Assembly (NCBI GenBank): GCA_005778355.1
Contig: SXON01000246.1
Coordinates: forward strand, 22,454 to 86,453
DNA length: 64,000 nucleotides
Origin: Pseudomonadota bacterium
GTDB taxonomy: Bacteria > Myxococcota_A > UBA796 > SXON01
Direction of reading: 5' to 3'
Shown here: in pieces, positions 45,191-55,063 of the stretch
Numbering within the stretch: the first letter of the stretch is position 1
How the letters are laid out: every line of letters starts with the position of its first letter
The notes under the pieces: generated by a model
The model's database searches: none
What the model was told of the DNA's origin: nothing
What the model saw: only the letters and a program-made list of their open reading frames with translations
Position numbers and translations under genes: made by a program

Positions 45191-47636
45191 TTTGCTGGTG
45201 CTCGGGCTCGCCCTTGCGAGCCCCGGAACCGTGCTCCCCGTGGCGCCCACCAGCGCCCCCGGCCGCGTGGCGCCCACCCCGGCCGACCCCCTGGCCGCCG
45301 CTATCGAGGCCCGCAACCAGGGCGATCTCGCGCGCGCGATCTGGAACTACGAGAGCTGGCTGGCGAGAAAGAACACCAGCGGCCGCCTACGCGCTGCCGT
45401 GCAGCTCGCGCTCGGCCTCGCCTACCTCGACAACGGCGACCCCAACCTCGCCAGCGCGCTGTTCTCGAGGGTGCGCGCCTCGGGCACGCCGGTGGCCCCC
45501 TGGGGCGCCTGGTACGAGGCCCTGGCCGACCACGAACGAGGCCGACACAGCGTGGCCGCCAGCGAGTGTGGCGCGTACCGGAAGAACTGGCCCGAGGGCC
45601 CGCACGCCGACGAGTGCCTCGTGCTCATGGGCGACGCCCACGTGGCCGCCGGCAACCGGGGGCCGGCGGTGGCCGCCTACCAGCAGTACATCGCCGCGCA
45701 TCCCGACAGCCCGCGCGAGGAGAGCCTCCGCCTCGGCATCGCGCTGGCGGTGTCGAACACCGACCCCGCGCAGGGCATCCCCATGCTGCAATCGCTGGTG
45801 CTCGACCACGCCTACCACTCCACCGGCGACAGCGCGCGCGCCCGGCTCGACGAGCTCGCCAAGGAGGGCTTCGACACCGCGCTGCCGAGCGACGGCATCA
45901 CCGCCTGTCGCCTCGCCGCCGAGCGCAAACGTTGCGGCTACGAGCGCGAGGCGTGGGCGATGTTCCAGGAGCTCACCCAGCGTGCCGCCACCGACCCCAC
46001 CGTGGCGCAGTGGATCGACAGCCACGACGACCAGTTCAAGTGGGGCACCAAGCAATACATCGCCGTCGCGGCCACCCTGGCCGAGCAGTACGCGAAGCGG
46101 CCCGACGCCGAGATCGCCTGGCAACGTTACCGGGCCCTGGCCAAGGGCGGCGACTGGAAGGGCGCGGCGCAGCAGCTCGTGGATGGCGCCAAGGCGCACC
46201 CCGGCAGCCGGTTCCGCTCCGCCAGGGAGGAGCTTGCCCGGGCGCAGTTGCTCGCCGGCGACTACGCCAACGCCCGCGACGGGTGGACATCCATCGGCAA
46301 GTCCGGTGGGGCGCTCGGCAAGGAGGCCCGCTGGCTGGGGGCGTTCAGTGCCTACCGGCTGGGTGACTACCCCGACGCCCTCAAGCGACTGGAGGCGATC
46401 GACGACGGCGACGACTGGACGAGCGACGCGGCTCGCTTCTTCCGCGTGCGCACCCTACAGAAGCTCGGGGAAACGGAGAAAGCGAAGGCCGCAGGCGACA
46501 AGATCGTCGAGGAGAATCCCTGGTCCTGGTACGCGGCGCTCCTGCGCGGCGACGTCGCTGGTGAAACTGTCACACGTCGCGCGGGACGCTGGCCAGGGCC
46601 CGTGTTGTCACCCGCCGATGCCCTGCCCCGCGTCACCCACGCCCTGCCGCCGGTGGCGTCGCCCACGGGCGGTGATCGTCCGCTTGTCAGCTCTGTCGCG
46701 TACTCTCCGAGTCCGGTGGCCGCACGCGACTGGAACCCAGGTCGGTCCTGGGACGAGCGCCCCGAGGCCTACGCCTCGAGCTTCCTCTTCGACCCTGCCG
46801 AGGGGGCGCGGCTGCTCGACGACCTGCAAGCCAAACACCCGGACCTCTTCCCCGACGCCCAGGCCGCGGCCGACCTCGCCCGCGCCGGCGCCTTCGACCT
46901 CGCCGCGCCGCTGGTGGCGCGCATGTACGACGCCATCGACCCCAACGTGGGGGGCACGGCCCACCCGGAGGTCGCCCTCGACGTGGGCGACTGGCGACAG
47001 GTGTTCCTACTGGTGCGCGACCACTACCACGTGGCGCGGTTCTCCTGGGGCACCCACAAGATCGCCGCCACACCCGACCAGAAGGTGGCCGCGTGGCGAC
47101 TGACTTACCCCACCGCCGAGGCCGACCCGCTCTGGCGGCATGGCGAGCGCTACAACGTAGACCCCCTGCTGGCGCTCGGCCTGATGCGCCAGGAGAGCGT
47201 GTACCGGCAGTGGGCGCTCTCCCCGGTGGGCGCCATCGGGCTCATGCAGGTGATGCCTCGCACCGGGGCGCGCATCGCCGCGCGAATGGGCGACCCCACC
47301 TACTCGCCGGAAGTATTGGAGGACCCCTCCACGAATGTCCGCTACGGCATGTGGTACCTCGGGCAACTCCTCGATCGCTTCGGCGGCGCCTGGCCGCTCG
47401 CGGTGGCGAGCTACAACGGCGGCCCCCACAACGTGTCGGCCTGGCTGCGCCCCTGGGGCGACCAGATTCCGCTGGAAGACTTCGTAGAACACATCCCCTA
47501 CCCGGAGACCCGCGACTACGTGAAGAAGGTTGGCGGGTACTACGTGTCCTACGTGGCCTTGTATGGCGAGCCGGAGGACCTCGTGGTGGTGCCACCCAGG
47601 GTGACTCGGGACGATCCGACGACGGTGGATTTCTAG
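45180..47636 (+). CDS. slt: soluble lytic murein transglycosylase (Slt-like) with TPR-like N-terminal region
   Basis: LGLMRQESVYRQWALSPVGAIGLMQVMPRTGARIA...PSTNVRYGMWYLGQLLDRFGGAWPLAVASYNGGPHNVSAWL. Confidence 0.92.
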   Translation: MLGSLLVLGLALASPGTVLPVAPTSAPGRVAPTPADPLAAAIEARNQGDLARAIWNYESWLARKNTSGRLRAAVQLALGLAYLDNGDPNLASALFSRVRASGTPVAPWGAWYEALADHERGRHSVAASECGAYRKNWPEGPHADECLVLMGDAHVAAGNRGPAVAAYQQYIAAHPDSPREESLRLGIALAVSNTDPAQGIPMLQSLVLDHAYHSTGDSARARLDELAKEGFDTALPSDGITACRLAAERKRCGYEREAWAMFQELTQRAATDPTVAQWIDSHDDQFKWGTKQYIAVAATLAEQYAKRPDAEIAWQRYRALAKGGDWKGAAQQLVDGAKAHPGSRFRSAREELARAQLLAGDYANARDGWTSIGKSGGALGKEARWLGAFSAYRLGDYPDALKRLEAIDDGDDWTSDAARFFRVRTLQKLGETEKAKAAGDKIVEENPWSWYAALLRGDVAGETVTRRAGRWPGPVLSPADALPRVTHALPPVASPTGGDRPLVSSVAYSPSPVAARDWNPGRSWDERPEAYASSFLFDPAEGARLLDDLQAKHPDLFPDAQAAADLARAGAFDLAAPLVARMYDAIDPNVGGTAHPEVALDVGDWRQVFLLVRDHYHVARFSWGTHKIAATPDQKVAAWRLTYPTAEADPLWRHGERYNVDPLLALGLMRQESVYRQWALSPVGAIGLMQVMPRTGARIAARMGDPTYSPEVLEDPSTNVRYGMWYLGQLLDRFGGAWPLAVASYNGGPHNVSAWLRPWGDQIPLEDFVEHIPYPETRDYVKKVGGYYVSYVALYGEPEDLVVVPPRVTRDDPTTVDF

Positions 47637-47652
47637 GAGCGTCCGGCGCTTC

Positions 47653-49206
47653 TCACAGCCCCACCAGGTGTACTGTCCGCCCGTCTACCTGGCGCGTCTC
47701 CTGCCAGAGTTTCTCGTCCCAGGCGCGCCCGGCGCGCTGATCGACGACCAGGAGCCAGCCCTCGCGCATGCCGAGAGCCTGGAGGTAGCGGCTGAGCTGG
47801 ACCACGCCCTTGTCCTTGACCGTGTCGAGCCGATCACGGGCGCGCACCCGCTTGACCTCGGTGACGAAGCGCTCCCCGGCGTAGTGGGTGACGATGTCGA
47901 CCGCCCCGCGGCCGGCCGCAAATTCGCGGTACACCTGGCCGCCGCCGTTGACCACGCGCTGCAGGAACGCCATGAACGTGAGGTGCGCCACGGCCTCCGG
48001 GTAAAGCGGCAGGTGCTCGGTGATGGCGTCGGCGTTCTCTCGCCAGTAGTCCCGGAACGCCCCGACCAGGGCAGGGAAGTCGAGGCGCCCGTCGGGGGTC
48101 GACCATGGCCACCACGGCGCGGGCGTGTTCCGCTGGCGACTGTAGGACAGCTCCCGGGCCAGCACCTCGCGGTACAGCCGGTTCGCGGTCTCGGCGCCAC
48201 CGCTCCCGAGGGCCACGAGCCCCAGGTCGACCACGTAGCGGAAGTCATCGTGGGCGTAGTCCACCTCCTCGTCGCCGAGCAGCACCGCCTGCACCACCCG
48301 CGCCACCCGAGGCTCTTTCAGCCGCTCGGCCAGCGCGTCGAGGTGGGTGGTGCGCGAGAGCACCAGGCGTTCTTTCGCCTCGTCGACGTGCGCGGCGGTC
48401 ACCGCGACCGAGCGATCCGGGCAAAGCTCATCCATGCAACACAAGGCCAGGGCGTTCACCAGGAAGGGCTGCCCCGCAGTCCACTCGAAGATCCGCGCCG
48501 ATGCACCCGGCGTGAACACCTGCCCGGTGTCCGCCGTGTGTTGCGAAACCAGCTCCACCACCTCCTCGGCGGTGAAGTTGCGCATGGTGATCGACGCCGC
48601 CTTGATGTTGAAGGGGCTGCCGGGGTTCACCGGCACACCGTCCTTTGACTCTGTCAGGTAGTCGCGCAGGTCGCGCATCCCGATGAGTCCGACCGAGGCG
48701 GGGAAACGCTCGGGACGCTGGTTGAAGCCCGCGCGGAGCTGCCGAAACAGGTTCACCAGCGCCGGGCCGCTCACCGTGTCGGCCTCGTCGAGCAAAAGCA
48801 CGACATGTCGGGGAGCCACCGCCGCGCACCACGAGGACAGCCACGCGCCGAGGCGTCGCCCCACCGCCACCTCGTCGACCGAGGTGGGCGAAGGCGGCCT
48901 CTGGGCCAAGGGCAAGACGGCCGCGTCCTCGTGGATAGACCACAGCCACCTCGGCTCGGCCTCCTCCACGGCCTCCGCCCCCTGGCTCGTCTCCAGAGTG
49001 GCGTGGATCGCCACGTGCCCGTCGGCCCTGAGCTGCACGGCCAGCGCGCGCATCGCCGTGGTCTTCCCCACCTGTCGCGCCGCGTGCAGCACGAAGTACT
49101 GCTTGCGCTCCACCAGGTGGAGCACGTCAGGCAGGCGCCGCGACGGCGACAGCATGTAGTGATCGCGCGGGTCGCAGGGGCCGGTGGTGTTGAAGAAGCG
49201 GGGCAT
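47653..49206 (-). CDS. AAA ATPase with possible C-terminal PD-(D/E)XK nuclease-like domain
   Basis: Walker A-like HAARQVGKTTAM, Walker B-like HVVLLLDEADTV; C-term GAVDIVTHYAGERFVTEVKRV (D...ExK). Confidence 0.8.
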   Translation of the reverse strand: MPRFFNTTGPCDPRDHYMLSPSRRLPDVLHLVERKQYFVLHAARQVGKTTAMRALAVQLRADGHVAIHATLETSQGAEAVEEAEPRWLWSIHEDAAVLPLAQRPPSPTSVDEVAVGRRLGAWLSSWCAAVAPRHVVLLLDEADTVSGPALVNLFRQLRAGFNQRPERFPASVGLIGMRDLRDYLTESKDGVPVNPGSPFNIKAASITMRNFTAEEVVELVSQHTADTGQVFTPGASARIFEWTAGQPFLVNALALCCMDELCPDRSVAVTAAHVDEAKERLVLSRTTHLDALAERLKEPRVARVVQAVLLGDEEVDYAHDDFRYVVDLGLVALGSGGAETANRLYREVLARELSYSRQRNTPAPWWPWSTPDGRLDFPALVGAFRDYWRENADAITEHLPLYPEAVAHLTFMAFLQRVVNGGGQVYREFAAGRGAVDIVTHYAGERFVTEVKRVRARDRLDTVKDKGVVQLSRYLQALGMREGWLLVVDQRAGRAWDEKLWQETRQVDGRTVHLVGL

Positions 49207-49292
49207 CCACCGCGAGTCTATCGCGGGAGGGGGCGGGGCAGCGGGCGTGAGCTCCGTGGCCGCGTCGCCACGCCGGGCTTACCCTGTACAAG

Positions 49293-49658
49293 GTGCCGAC
49301 CACCACCGACATCGCCGCCTACGCCGACGCCTGGCGATCCCGCGCGTCGCGCGAGGCTGAGCGGCAGTCGCTCCAGGTCGATGACGACACCGCTCGGGCC
49401 CGAGCCGCAGTGGCCTCGTTGCGCGATCAATTCGCCTTCGACGCCGCGTGGCTGTTCGGCTCGCGCGCCGCAGGCCGCTCGCACGAGGCCTCCGACTGGG
49501 ACATCGCGGTTCGGGGCCTTCCGCTGCGCGACTGGTTCTCGGCGCTGGAGCGCCTCGAGCAGGAATTCGGCGTCGAGAAGGTCGATCTCGTGCGGACCGA
49601 GGAAGCCGGCATCGGGCTGAGGATGGCCATCGAGCGCGGGGTGGTGCTCGATGGGTAG
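49293..49658 (+). CDS. MNT-type minimal nucleotidyltransferase, without intact HEPN partner
   Basis: WLFGSRAAGRSHEASDWDIAVRG = GSx10DxD. Confidence 0.8.
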   Translation: MPTTTDIAAYADAWRSRASREAERQSLQVDDDTARARAAVASLRDQFAFDAAWLFGSRAAGRSHEASDWDIAVRGLPLRDWFSALERLEQEFGVEKVDLVRTEEAGIGLRMAIERGVVLDG

Positions 49659-49700
49659 GCCAGTCGATCCCACGCCGGCGATGATGATCGCGACGCGAGC

Positions 49701-50996
49701 CTACGGCGAGAGGTAGGAGTAGATGTACACCGCGCCGTCGCCGTCGTAGGCGCCCGGGGCGCCGATGGCGAACTCGTCGGCACCGTCGCCGTCCACGTCG
49801 CCGAGGCCTGCGGTACTGGTGCCAAAGTAGCCGTCCTCGTAGGTGCCGTTGAGCACCAGAGCGGCTTCCGACAGGTCGTGTGCGGACTGGAAGGGGCCGA
49901 GGAGGACGTACACTGCGCCCGCATGCGACACGGCATTCGGCGAATCATAGTTGGAAGCAAGGAGCAGGTCGGTCGATCCATCACCGTCAACGTCGCCGGG
50001 ACTGCTCGGCGACATGTCGCTGGCGCGGCCCCCGCTGTCCCGGATGGTGACATCAGCGGCGTCGAACTCCACTGCGCTCGACAGCGGACCCAGCCACAAG
50101 CCAACGCGCGCCTGCTCATAGTCAGAGTTTCGGAGCATGATGTCGTCGTAGCCGTCGCCATCGAAATCGGGAGCCGCCGCGCCGGCGACGAGGCTCCCCC
50201 AGGCGTCGAGCACCCAGGCATCCGCGTTCGCGGCTTGCCGGATCCCGCGCCAGGGTCCCTCCGCAACCGCAAACACGTGCCGACCATCGCTGGGGCGGTA
50301 GAAGGATACGCTCACGTCTGAAATCCCATCACCGGAGTAGTCGTGGGTGACAGCCATGTCGTGGGAGCCGACTTCGTCAAAGAGGAGCGAGGCATCCGCA
50401 CTTTCTACCGCCATATCGTCGCCGATGGTCGCGATGTCGAGGATGTGCACCCCCTCCGCCAACGGCCCTTCACCAGTGATCGGATCCCAGTACACCACAA
50501 GTCCATTCCAGTCTGAGAACTCCACGATCCCTGCCGCTTGTAGGTACCCAGCTTCGGGATCGACGGCGTGGAGAGCGCCGATCACTCGAGAATCGCTCAC
50601 CCGCAGAACATCAATGGGCTTGCCCAGTCCGAACAGCACACAAGGATCGCGGGGGCAAGCCCCCTCGGGCAGAGGCACGGGCTGGGAGGCCGGGAAGTGC
50701 ACGCTCGACCACTGCTCCACATATACCTCGCCTGACGTACCGGGGTCGCCCTCCCAGGCCACGCCACCCGAGTCCTCAATTTCGCACCCGCTATCGCACC
50801 GGAACCCCGGTGGATCGCCACCCGAATAGAACACCTCCCCGGTGCCCGGGCTCCCGAGGAACTGACCGTATCCTCCCCTGCGACCCTCGGGGCCGATCCA
50901 GGTTGCGCGGAGCGGTTGGTCCTCGTCGCACCCCGTGTCACTCGGAGCTGCCGTCTCGCACGCGGCGAGCAGTTGTAGTGCAACGAGCGGCGTCAC
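49701..50996 (-). CDS. FG-GAP repeat lipoprotein
   Basis: VTPLVALQLLAACETAAPSDTG; repeats GLGDVDGDGADEFAIGAPGAYDGDGAVYIY, DVDGDGSTDLLLASNYD, DFDGDGYDDIMLRN. Confidence 0.82.
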   Translation of the reverse strand: MTPLVALQLLAACETAAPSDTGCDEDQPLRATWIGPEGRRGGYGQFLGSPGTGEVFYSGGDPPGFRCDSGCEIEDSGGVAWEGDPGTSGEVYVEQWSSVHFPASQPVPLPEGACPRDPCVLFGLGKPIDVLRVSDSRVIGALHAVDPEAGYLQAAGIVEFSDWNGLVVYWDPITGEGPLAEGVHILDIATIGDDMAVESADASLLFDEVGSHDMAVTHDYSGDGISDVSVSFYRPSDGRHVFAVAEGPWRGIRQAANADAWVLDAWGSLVAGAAAPDFDGDGYDDIMLRNSDYEQARVGLWLGPLSSAVEFDAADVTIRDSGGRASDMSPSSPGDVDGDGSTDLLLASNYDSPNAVSHAGAVYVLLGPFQSAHDLSEAALVLNGTYEDGYFGTSTAGLGDVDGDGADEFAIGAPGAYDGDGAVYIYSYLSP

Positions 50997-53815
50997 GAGG
51001 CGTCCTGGCCGAGAGCCTTGACTGCGCGCAGTAGCCCCTCCAGGTCGTCGACCAGGCGCTCCCCAACACGATCCCGAGTCACGGGGGGAGCTCGCCGCGC
51101 CACGCGGGGAGCCCGGCAACGCGCCGACGCCGGTGGAGCGCCGGCGGTTTCATCGCCGATGGGTTGAAACACGCACAGGTCGAGCCTGGGCGCCGCGCAG
51201 GTCGCTGCCGTCGCCCCGATGAGGCTCAAGTCCGGGCCCCCCTCCCAGTACCACGAGACGTACACTGTCCGGGAGGAGCGCTCGGCGCCGCGCAGCTCGG
51301 TGGGCACGCTGCGCGCCCGCGCGACGAGCAGGACTCGGCCCGTCGGTGGAAAACCGAAGTACCAGTCGTAGCAGTCATACTGCATGCGGATCCTGCAGTC
51401 GCCCGCCGACTCGCGGGCGTCGACGAGAGTCCACCCCGCGGTCTCGTCCATCCTGTAGAGTGACACCTCGATGTCCGCTTTTTCCTCCCCCTCTCCAGTG
51501 TTCACTTCCAGCCACCACAGCGTGATGACCATCCGCTTGGTCCCCTCCGGGACGACCTCGGCCTCGTCGCCCGCGAGCCACAGGAGGTCGACCGGGTCTT
51601 CCTCGGTGAGGGTCACGGCGGAGGTGTGTCGATACCATGGAGGCGACATGTGCCCGCGAGCGTAGCGTCGCAACCGGAAGCGACCCAGACCCCAGCCTGG
51701 AGCGGGTGGGGCGGCACGGGCGCCGCCGCTCCACGCGTCGAAGGCGACGCCGTCGGCCATGTTGAGGATGTTGCTGATCATCCGGCCGGGCTGGTTCGCG
51801 AACTCCGGGCCGCTCGCGTAGAGATACCAGTGCTTGAACACCGCTGCCGCACCGGCGACGGTGGGCGCCGCGCCGCTCGTCATCCCGTGCTGCACGTACC
51901 CTTGGACCACCGCGCCGGTGGAGTCCGTCCAGGTGCCGGCGACGCCGCAGGAGTAGTGGTTGACCACGAGTGAAGGGTAGACACGACCGTCGGGGGTCAC
52001 ACAGCCCTCGGTGTTGTCCTGCAGGGTTTCCATGCGCTGCATCTCCGCCGGGCTGTAGCCGCCGTCGATGCCACCTGTCTTGAGGCTTCCGACGGCAATT
52101 GCCGCAGCCGAGGTGCCCGGCGAGGAGACCTCATAGGGGGCGTTCTTCTTGCTAGGCCCGCACACAGCGGCGGCCGAGAGCAGGCCTGATGGGTCATGCC
52201 CATTCCCCGCTGACTTCACGTAGATCGCTGAGTCGTCGAGGTACGCCTGGAGCACCCGCAACGACTCCGGGTCCAGCCCACGTGCCTCATCATCGGTGGG
52301 GCAGGGAGTTTGATCGTTGGCAGGTCCATACGACTGGGTCCCGGTGTTCGACGGTTGGCTCTGCACCACGATGTCCGTCCCCTGCAGTGACTCGGAGTCC
52401 ACGAGGACCAACTGGCCATCGACGAGCACGGAGTAGCCCATCCAGTAGCCCTGCAGGATGTCGAAGGTGTCGGGCGACGACGTCGCGCTGAACACGGCGT
52501 AGGCCCTTCGCGCCACGCCTGACCGGCCTTCCCGGTCTCCCTCGCCAACCACCTGGCTGTCCTGCGCCTCCATCACGCTGGCCAGCGCCACGCCCGCCGT
52601 GGCCGTGCCGTGCGTCGCTTCGCTTCCGGACAAGGCCGCGACGTTGAGCCGCCCGAACTCGCCCGACCCGAGGACGGTGCCATCGTTCTCGATGAAGTAC
52701 CGGGCGCGGTTCTCCCCCAGTGGAGTGAGGAAAGCGGGGTGGGTGGGATCGGGGAAAGTCGTGGTGCTGTTCTCGATGACCGTGACCACGACATGCGGCT
52801 GGCTCTCGAGGACGACGAGCGGCCGGTTGTCGTAGCCCGCCCCTCCCGTGCCATACCCCACGATCTCGTCTCCCACCGCCCACGGCGCCAGCCCCTCCTC
52901 CCCGGCGCCGTCGTAGCCGTCGTCGAGGTACGCGTACCCATTGATCGCGGCCACCCGCGAGCTCTGGAAGGGCGTCACCAGAGTTCCGGATGCACCGCCA
53001 CACGAGGATGAGTCCGGCGGCGTCCCGATCACCGGCGTCGGCAAGCCGGTGCAGAGGAAGGACTCGTCGAGCCCGTCAAGCTGAGCCGGCGGGGGCGAGG
53101 CCTGCCGCGCGTGGTCGCGAGAGCGCGCGGCGCGGGCCTCACTGATGCGCGTCCTCCGCAGATCGTCCAGCACCGCGCGCAGCCCGCCGCCCGCGGCCAT
53201 CATCACCGCCCGGCTGGGCATCCTCGCCCCCTCGGACGAAGCGTCGCATGGATCCGCGGGGGCGCTCCGCACCCGCGACACGACCTCGCTGCCCGCGAAC
53301 ACCCGCCCGCTCTCGTCCTCGCGGGTCCAGTCGTCGCGCCGGTAGATCCGGTCCGCGCGCACCGCGTGCTCGTCGTCGAGCGGCGTCGGCAGGCCGAGTG
53401 CCTCGTCCACCACCAGCGCCGAGCCCGACTCCGCGACAAGCTCCTTGGCCGTCCTCGCCGCCCGCCGCGGGCCGCCTTCCACGGGCGTCGAGAATAGCTC
53501 GACGACGCGCCGGTAGTGCGGCTGTTCCTGGGCCCGCATTGCCACGAGCTGCCCGAGGCGCTTGCTCACCTGCCGCTCGAGCAGCCGCCGGTCGATGTCG
53601 TCCGCGACACCCGGGGCCAAGTCGATCGAGTCGGTCGCGCACTCGCTGCAGCACGCGCCCAAGGCGGGCGGCGCCTCGACCTCGGCGTCCAAGCGCTGCC
53701 ACCCCTCCGCAGACGGCCGCTCCTCGGGCCCCGGTAGGCCCGGCGGAGGCTCCGCGCGGGCACACCCGCACCCTTCCCCCGCCTCGACGCCGCCGGGGCT
53801 GGCTAGCGGCTCCAC
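50993..53815 (-). CDS. S8 subtilisin-like serine protease with divergent Asp motif
   Basis: EATHGTATAGVALA (His), VKSAGNGHDPSG (oxyanion Asn), HGMTSGAAPTVAGAAAVF (Ser). Confidence 0.78.
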   Translation of the reverse strand: MEPLASPGGVEAGEGCGCARAEPPPGLPGPEERPSAEGWQRLDAEVEAPPALGACCSECATDSIDLAPGVADDIDRRLLERQVSKRLGQLVAMRAQEQPHYRRVVELFSTPVEGGPRRAARTAKELVAESGSALVVDEALGLPTPLDDEHAVRADRIYRRDDWTREDESGRVFAGSEVVSRVRSAPADPCDASSEGARMPSRAVMMAAGGGLRAVLDDLRRTRISEARAARSRDHARQASPPPAQLDGLDESFLCTGLPTPVIGTPPDSSSCGGASGTLVTPFQSSRVAAINGYAYLDDGYDGAGEEGLAPWAVGDEIVGYGTGGAGYDNRPLVVLESQPHVVVTVIENSTTTFPDPTHPAFLTPLGENRARYFIENDGTVLGSGEFGRLNVAALSGSEATHGTATAGVALASVMEAQDSQVVGEGDREGRSGVARRAYAVFSATSSPDTFDILQGYWMGYSVLVDGQLVLVDSESLQGTDIVVQSQPSNTGTQSYGPANDQTPCPTDDEARGLDPESLRVLQAYLDDSAIYVKSAGNGHDPSGLLSAAAVCGPSKKNAPYEVSSPGTSAAAIAVGSLKTGGIDGGYSPAEMQRMETLQDNTEGCVTPDGRVYPSLVVNHYSCGVAGTWTDSTGAVVQGYVQHGMTSGAAPTVAGAAAVFKHWYLYASGPEFANQPGRMISNILNMADGVAFDAWSGGARAAPPAPGWGLGRFRLRRYARGHMSPPWYRHTSAVTLTEEDPVDLLWLAGDEAEVVPEGTKRMVITLWWLEVNTGEGEEKADIEVSLYRMDETAGWTLVDARESAGDCRIRMQYDCYDWYFGFPPTGRVLLVARARSVPTELRGAERSSRTVYVSWYWEGGPDLSLIGATAATCAAPRLDLCVFQPIGDETAGAPPASARCRAPRVARRAPPVTRDRVGERLVDDLEGLLRAVKALGQDAS

Positions 53816-54162
53816 CCGGTCGCCCAGATCCGGACGCGGGAAACCGCGTCGGCGTGGCCCAGGGTGACACCCACCTGCCCGAGTCGCCCCAACGGGCCCG
53901 TGACCGCGCCACCGCCGCGGTAGGGCGGCGCCGCAGTAGAGGCGGCGTTGATGACGGTGACGTGGTTCAGGAAGCCCTTCCCGCTATTGCTCATCTTGTG
54001 CTTCACCGTGATCGACTGCGTGGTGCCGGAGGACTCTTCCACCTCCACCTCGTAGTAGATCTCGTAGGCCTTGCCGAGCAGCTCGTTGAACTCGGGCGGC
54101 GAGGCCACCTCGGCGGCGCCGCGCACGATCTGGTCGAAGACAAGGGTCGTAAAAAGCCGCAC
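53803..54162 (-). CDS. small hypothetical protein upstream of subtilase
   Basis: VRLFTTLVFDQIVRGAAEVASPPEFNELLGKAYEIYYEVEVEESSG...; overlaps the subtilase start; alternative start at 54225. Confidence 0.5.
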   Translation of the reverse strand: MRLFTTLVFDQIVRGAAEVASPPEFNELLGKAYEIYYEVEVEESSGTTQSITVKHKMSNSGKGFLNHVTVINAASTAAPPYRGGGAVTGPLGRLGQVGVTLGHADAVSRVRIWATGWSR

Positions 54163-54235
54163 GGAGCCTCCAGTGTTGGGAGAAATGCACGCCGCCAAGC
54201 GGGGGTGCACTTGGAACGGTAGCACGACCAGCCCC

Positions 54236-54257
54236 GAGAGAGAGAGAGAGAGAGAGA
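54236..54257. repeat. dinucleotide microsatellite (GA)11
   Basis: Uninterrupted gagaga... run read directly in the intergenic region. Confidence 0.9.
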
Positions 54258-54298
54258 ATTGAGCCCAATGGTAATATAGACCACATTCCGCGACGCCC

Positions 54299-55063
54299 TC
54301 AACTCCACCGCCGGTGCAACCACAACCACCCGTGCGGCCGGGCCCGGATCTGTTCCTCGTAGAACCTGTTCATCGCCGCCGTCCGCTCCTCCGCCGTCCC
54401 CCCCACCACCAGAGGCGCGATGTGCAGCCGGTGCCGACCCACCCCCTCGCGCCACTGCCAGGCCCCGTACACCGGACGCCCCGTCTTGAGCGAGGCCACG
54501 GCGGCGCCGAGCGAGGTGCGGGCTGGGCGGCCGAGAAAGGGCAGCGCCGGCCCCTTGTTGTGTCGCTGGTCCTGGATGAAGTACACGCTCCGACCGGACT
54601 CGAGCTGGGCGTACGCGTCTTTCATCGTCGCCCCGGTTTCCATGCGCACCACCCCGTGGGCGTCGCGCAAGTCGGCGAGCAGTCTCGCGACAAAGGGATC
54701 CTTCGGCGTCCGCAGGAAGATCGCCAGCGGGAACGCCTCCGCCCAGGCCAGGAGCGCCACGTCCCAGGCGCCACCGTGGCCGGCGATGACGATCGCGCCG
54801 CGCACCGCCTCCGCGCCGGTCACCTCGATCTGCAGGCGTTCGAACTGGAATAGCTCCACGTAGCCCAGCACCAGGTCGTGCATCATGCAACGCAACGTGG
54901 GCCCCGGGGGCACGTCCGGCAGGGCCTGCCGCAGGTTGTCGATGGCCTCGCGGCGCCGCAAGGGCAACACCGTCCACCAGAGCCATGCAAGCACCCAGCC
55001 GAGGCCGCTGGCCAGCCCGAGTGGCAGTTTCCGCAGCATCGCCACGGCCAGCGCCTTCACCAC
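54299..55063 (-). CDS. lpxL: LpxL/HtrB-family lipid A acyltransferase-like protein
   Basis: IVIAGHGGAWDVALL (Hx4D), FLRTPKDPFVARLLADLRDAHGVVRMETGATMKDAYAQLESGRSVYFIQDQRHNKGPALPFLGRPA. Confidence 0.88.
   Translation of the reverse strand: MVKALAVAMLRKLPLGLASGLGWVLAWLWWTVLPLRRREAIDNLRQALPDVPPGPTLRCMMHDLVLGYVELFQFERLQIEVTGAEAVRGAIVIAGHGGAWDVALLAWAEAFPLAIFLRTPKDPFVARLLADLRDAHGVVRMETGATMKDAYAQLESGRSVYFIQDQRHNKGPALPFLGRPARTSLGAAVASLKTGRPVYGAWQWREGVGRHRLHIAPLVVGGTAEERTAAMNRFYEEQIRARPHGWLWLHRRWS

Noticed and set aside
54003-54986. 327-aa minus ORF reading through the (GA)11 repeat (encoding SLSLSLS)
   Set aside because: Out of frame with the LpxL-like gene and Arg/Gly-rich; likely a shadow ORF.
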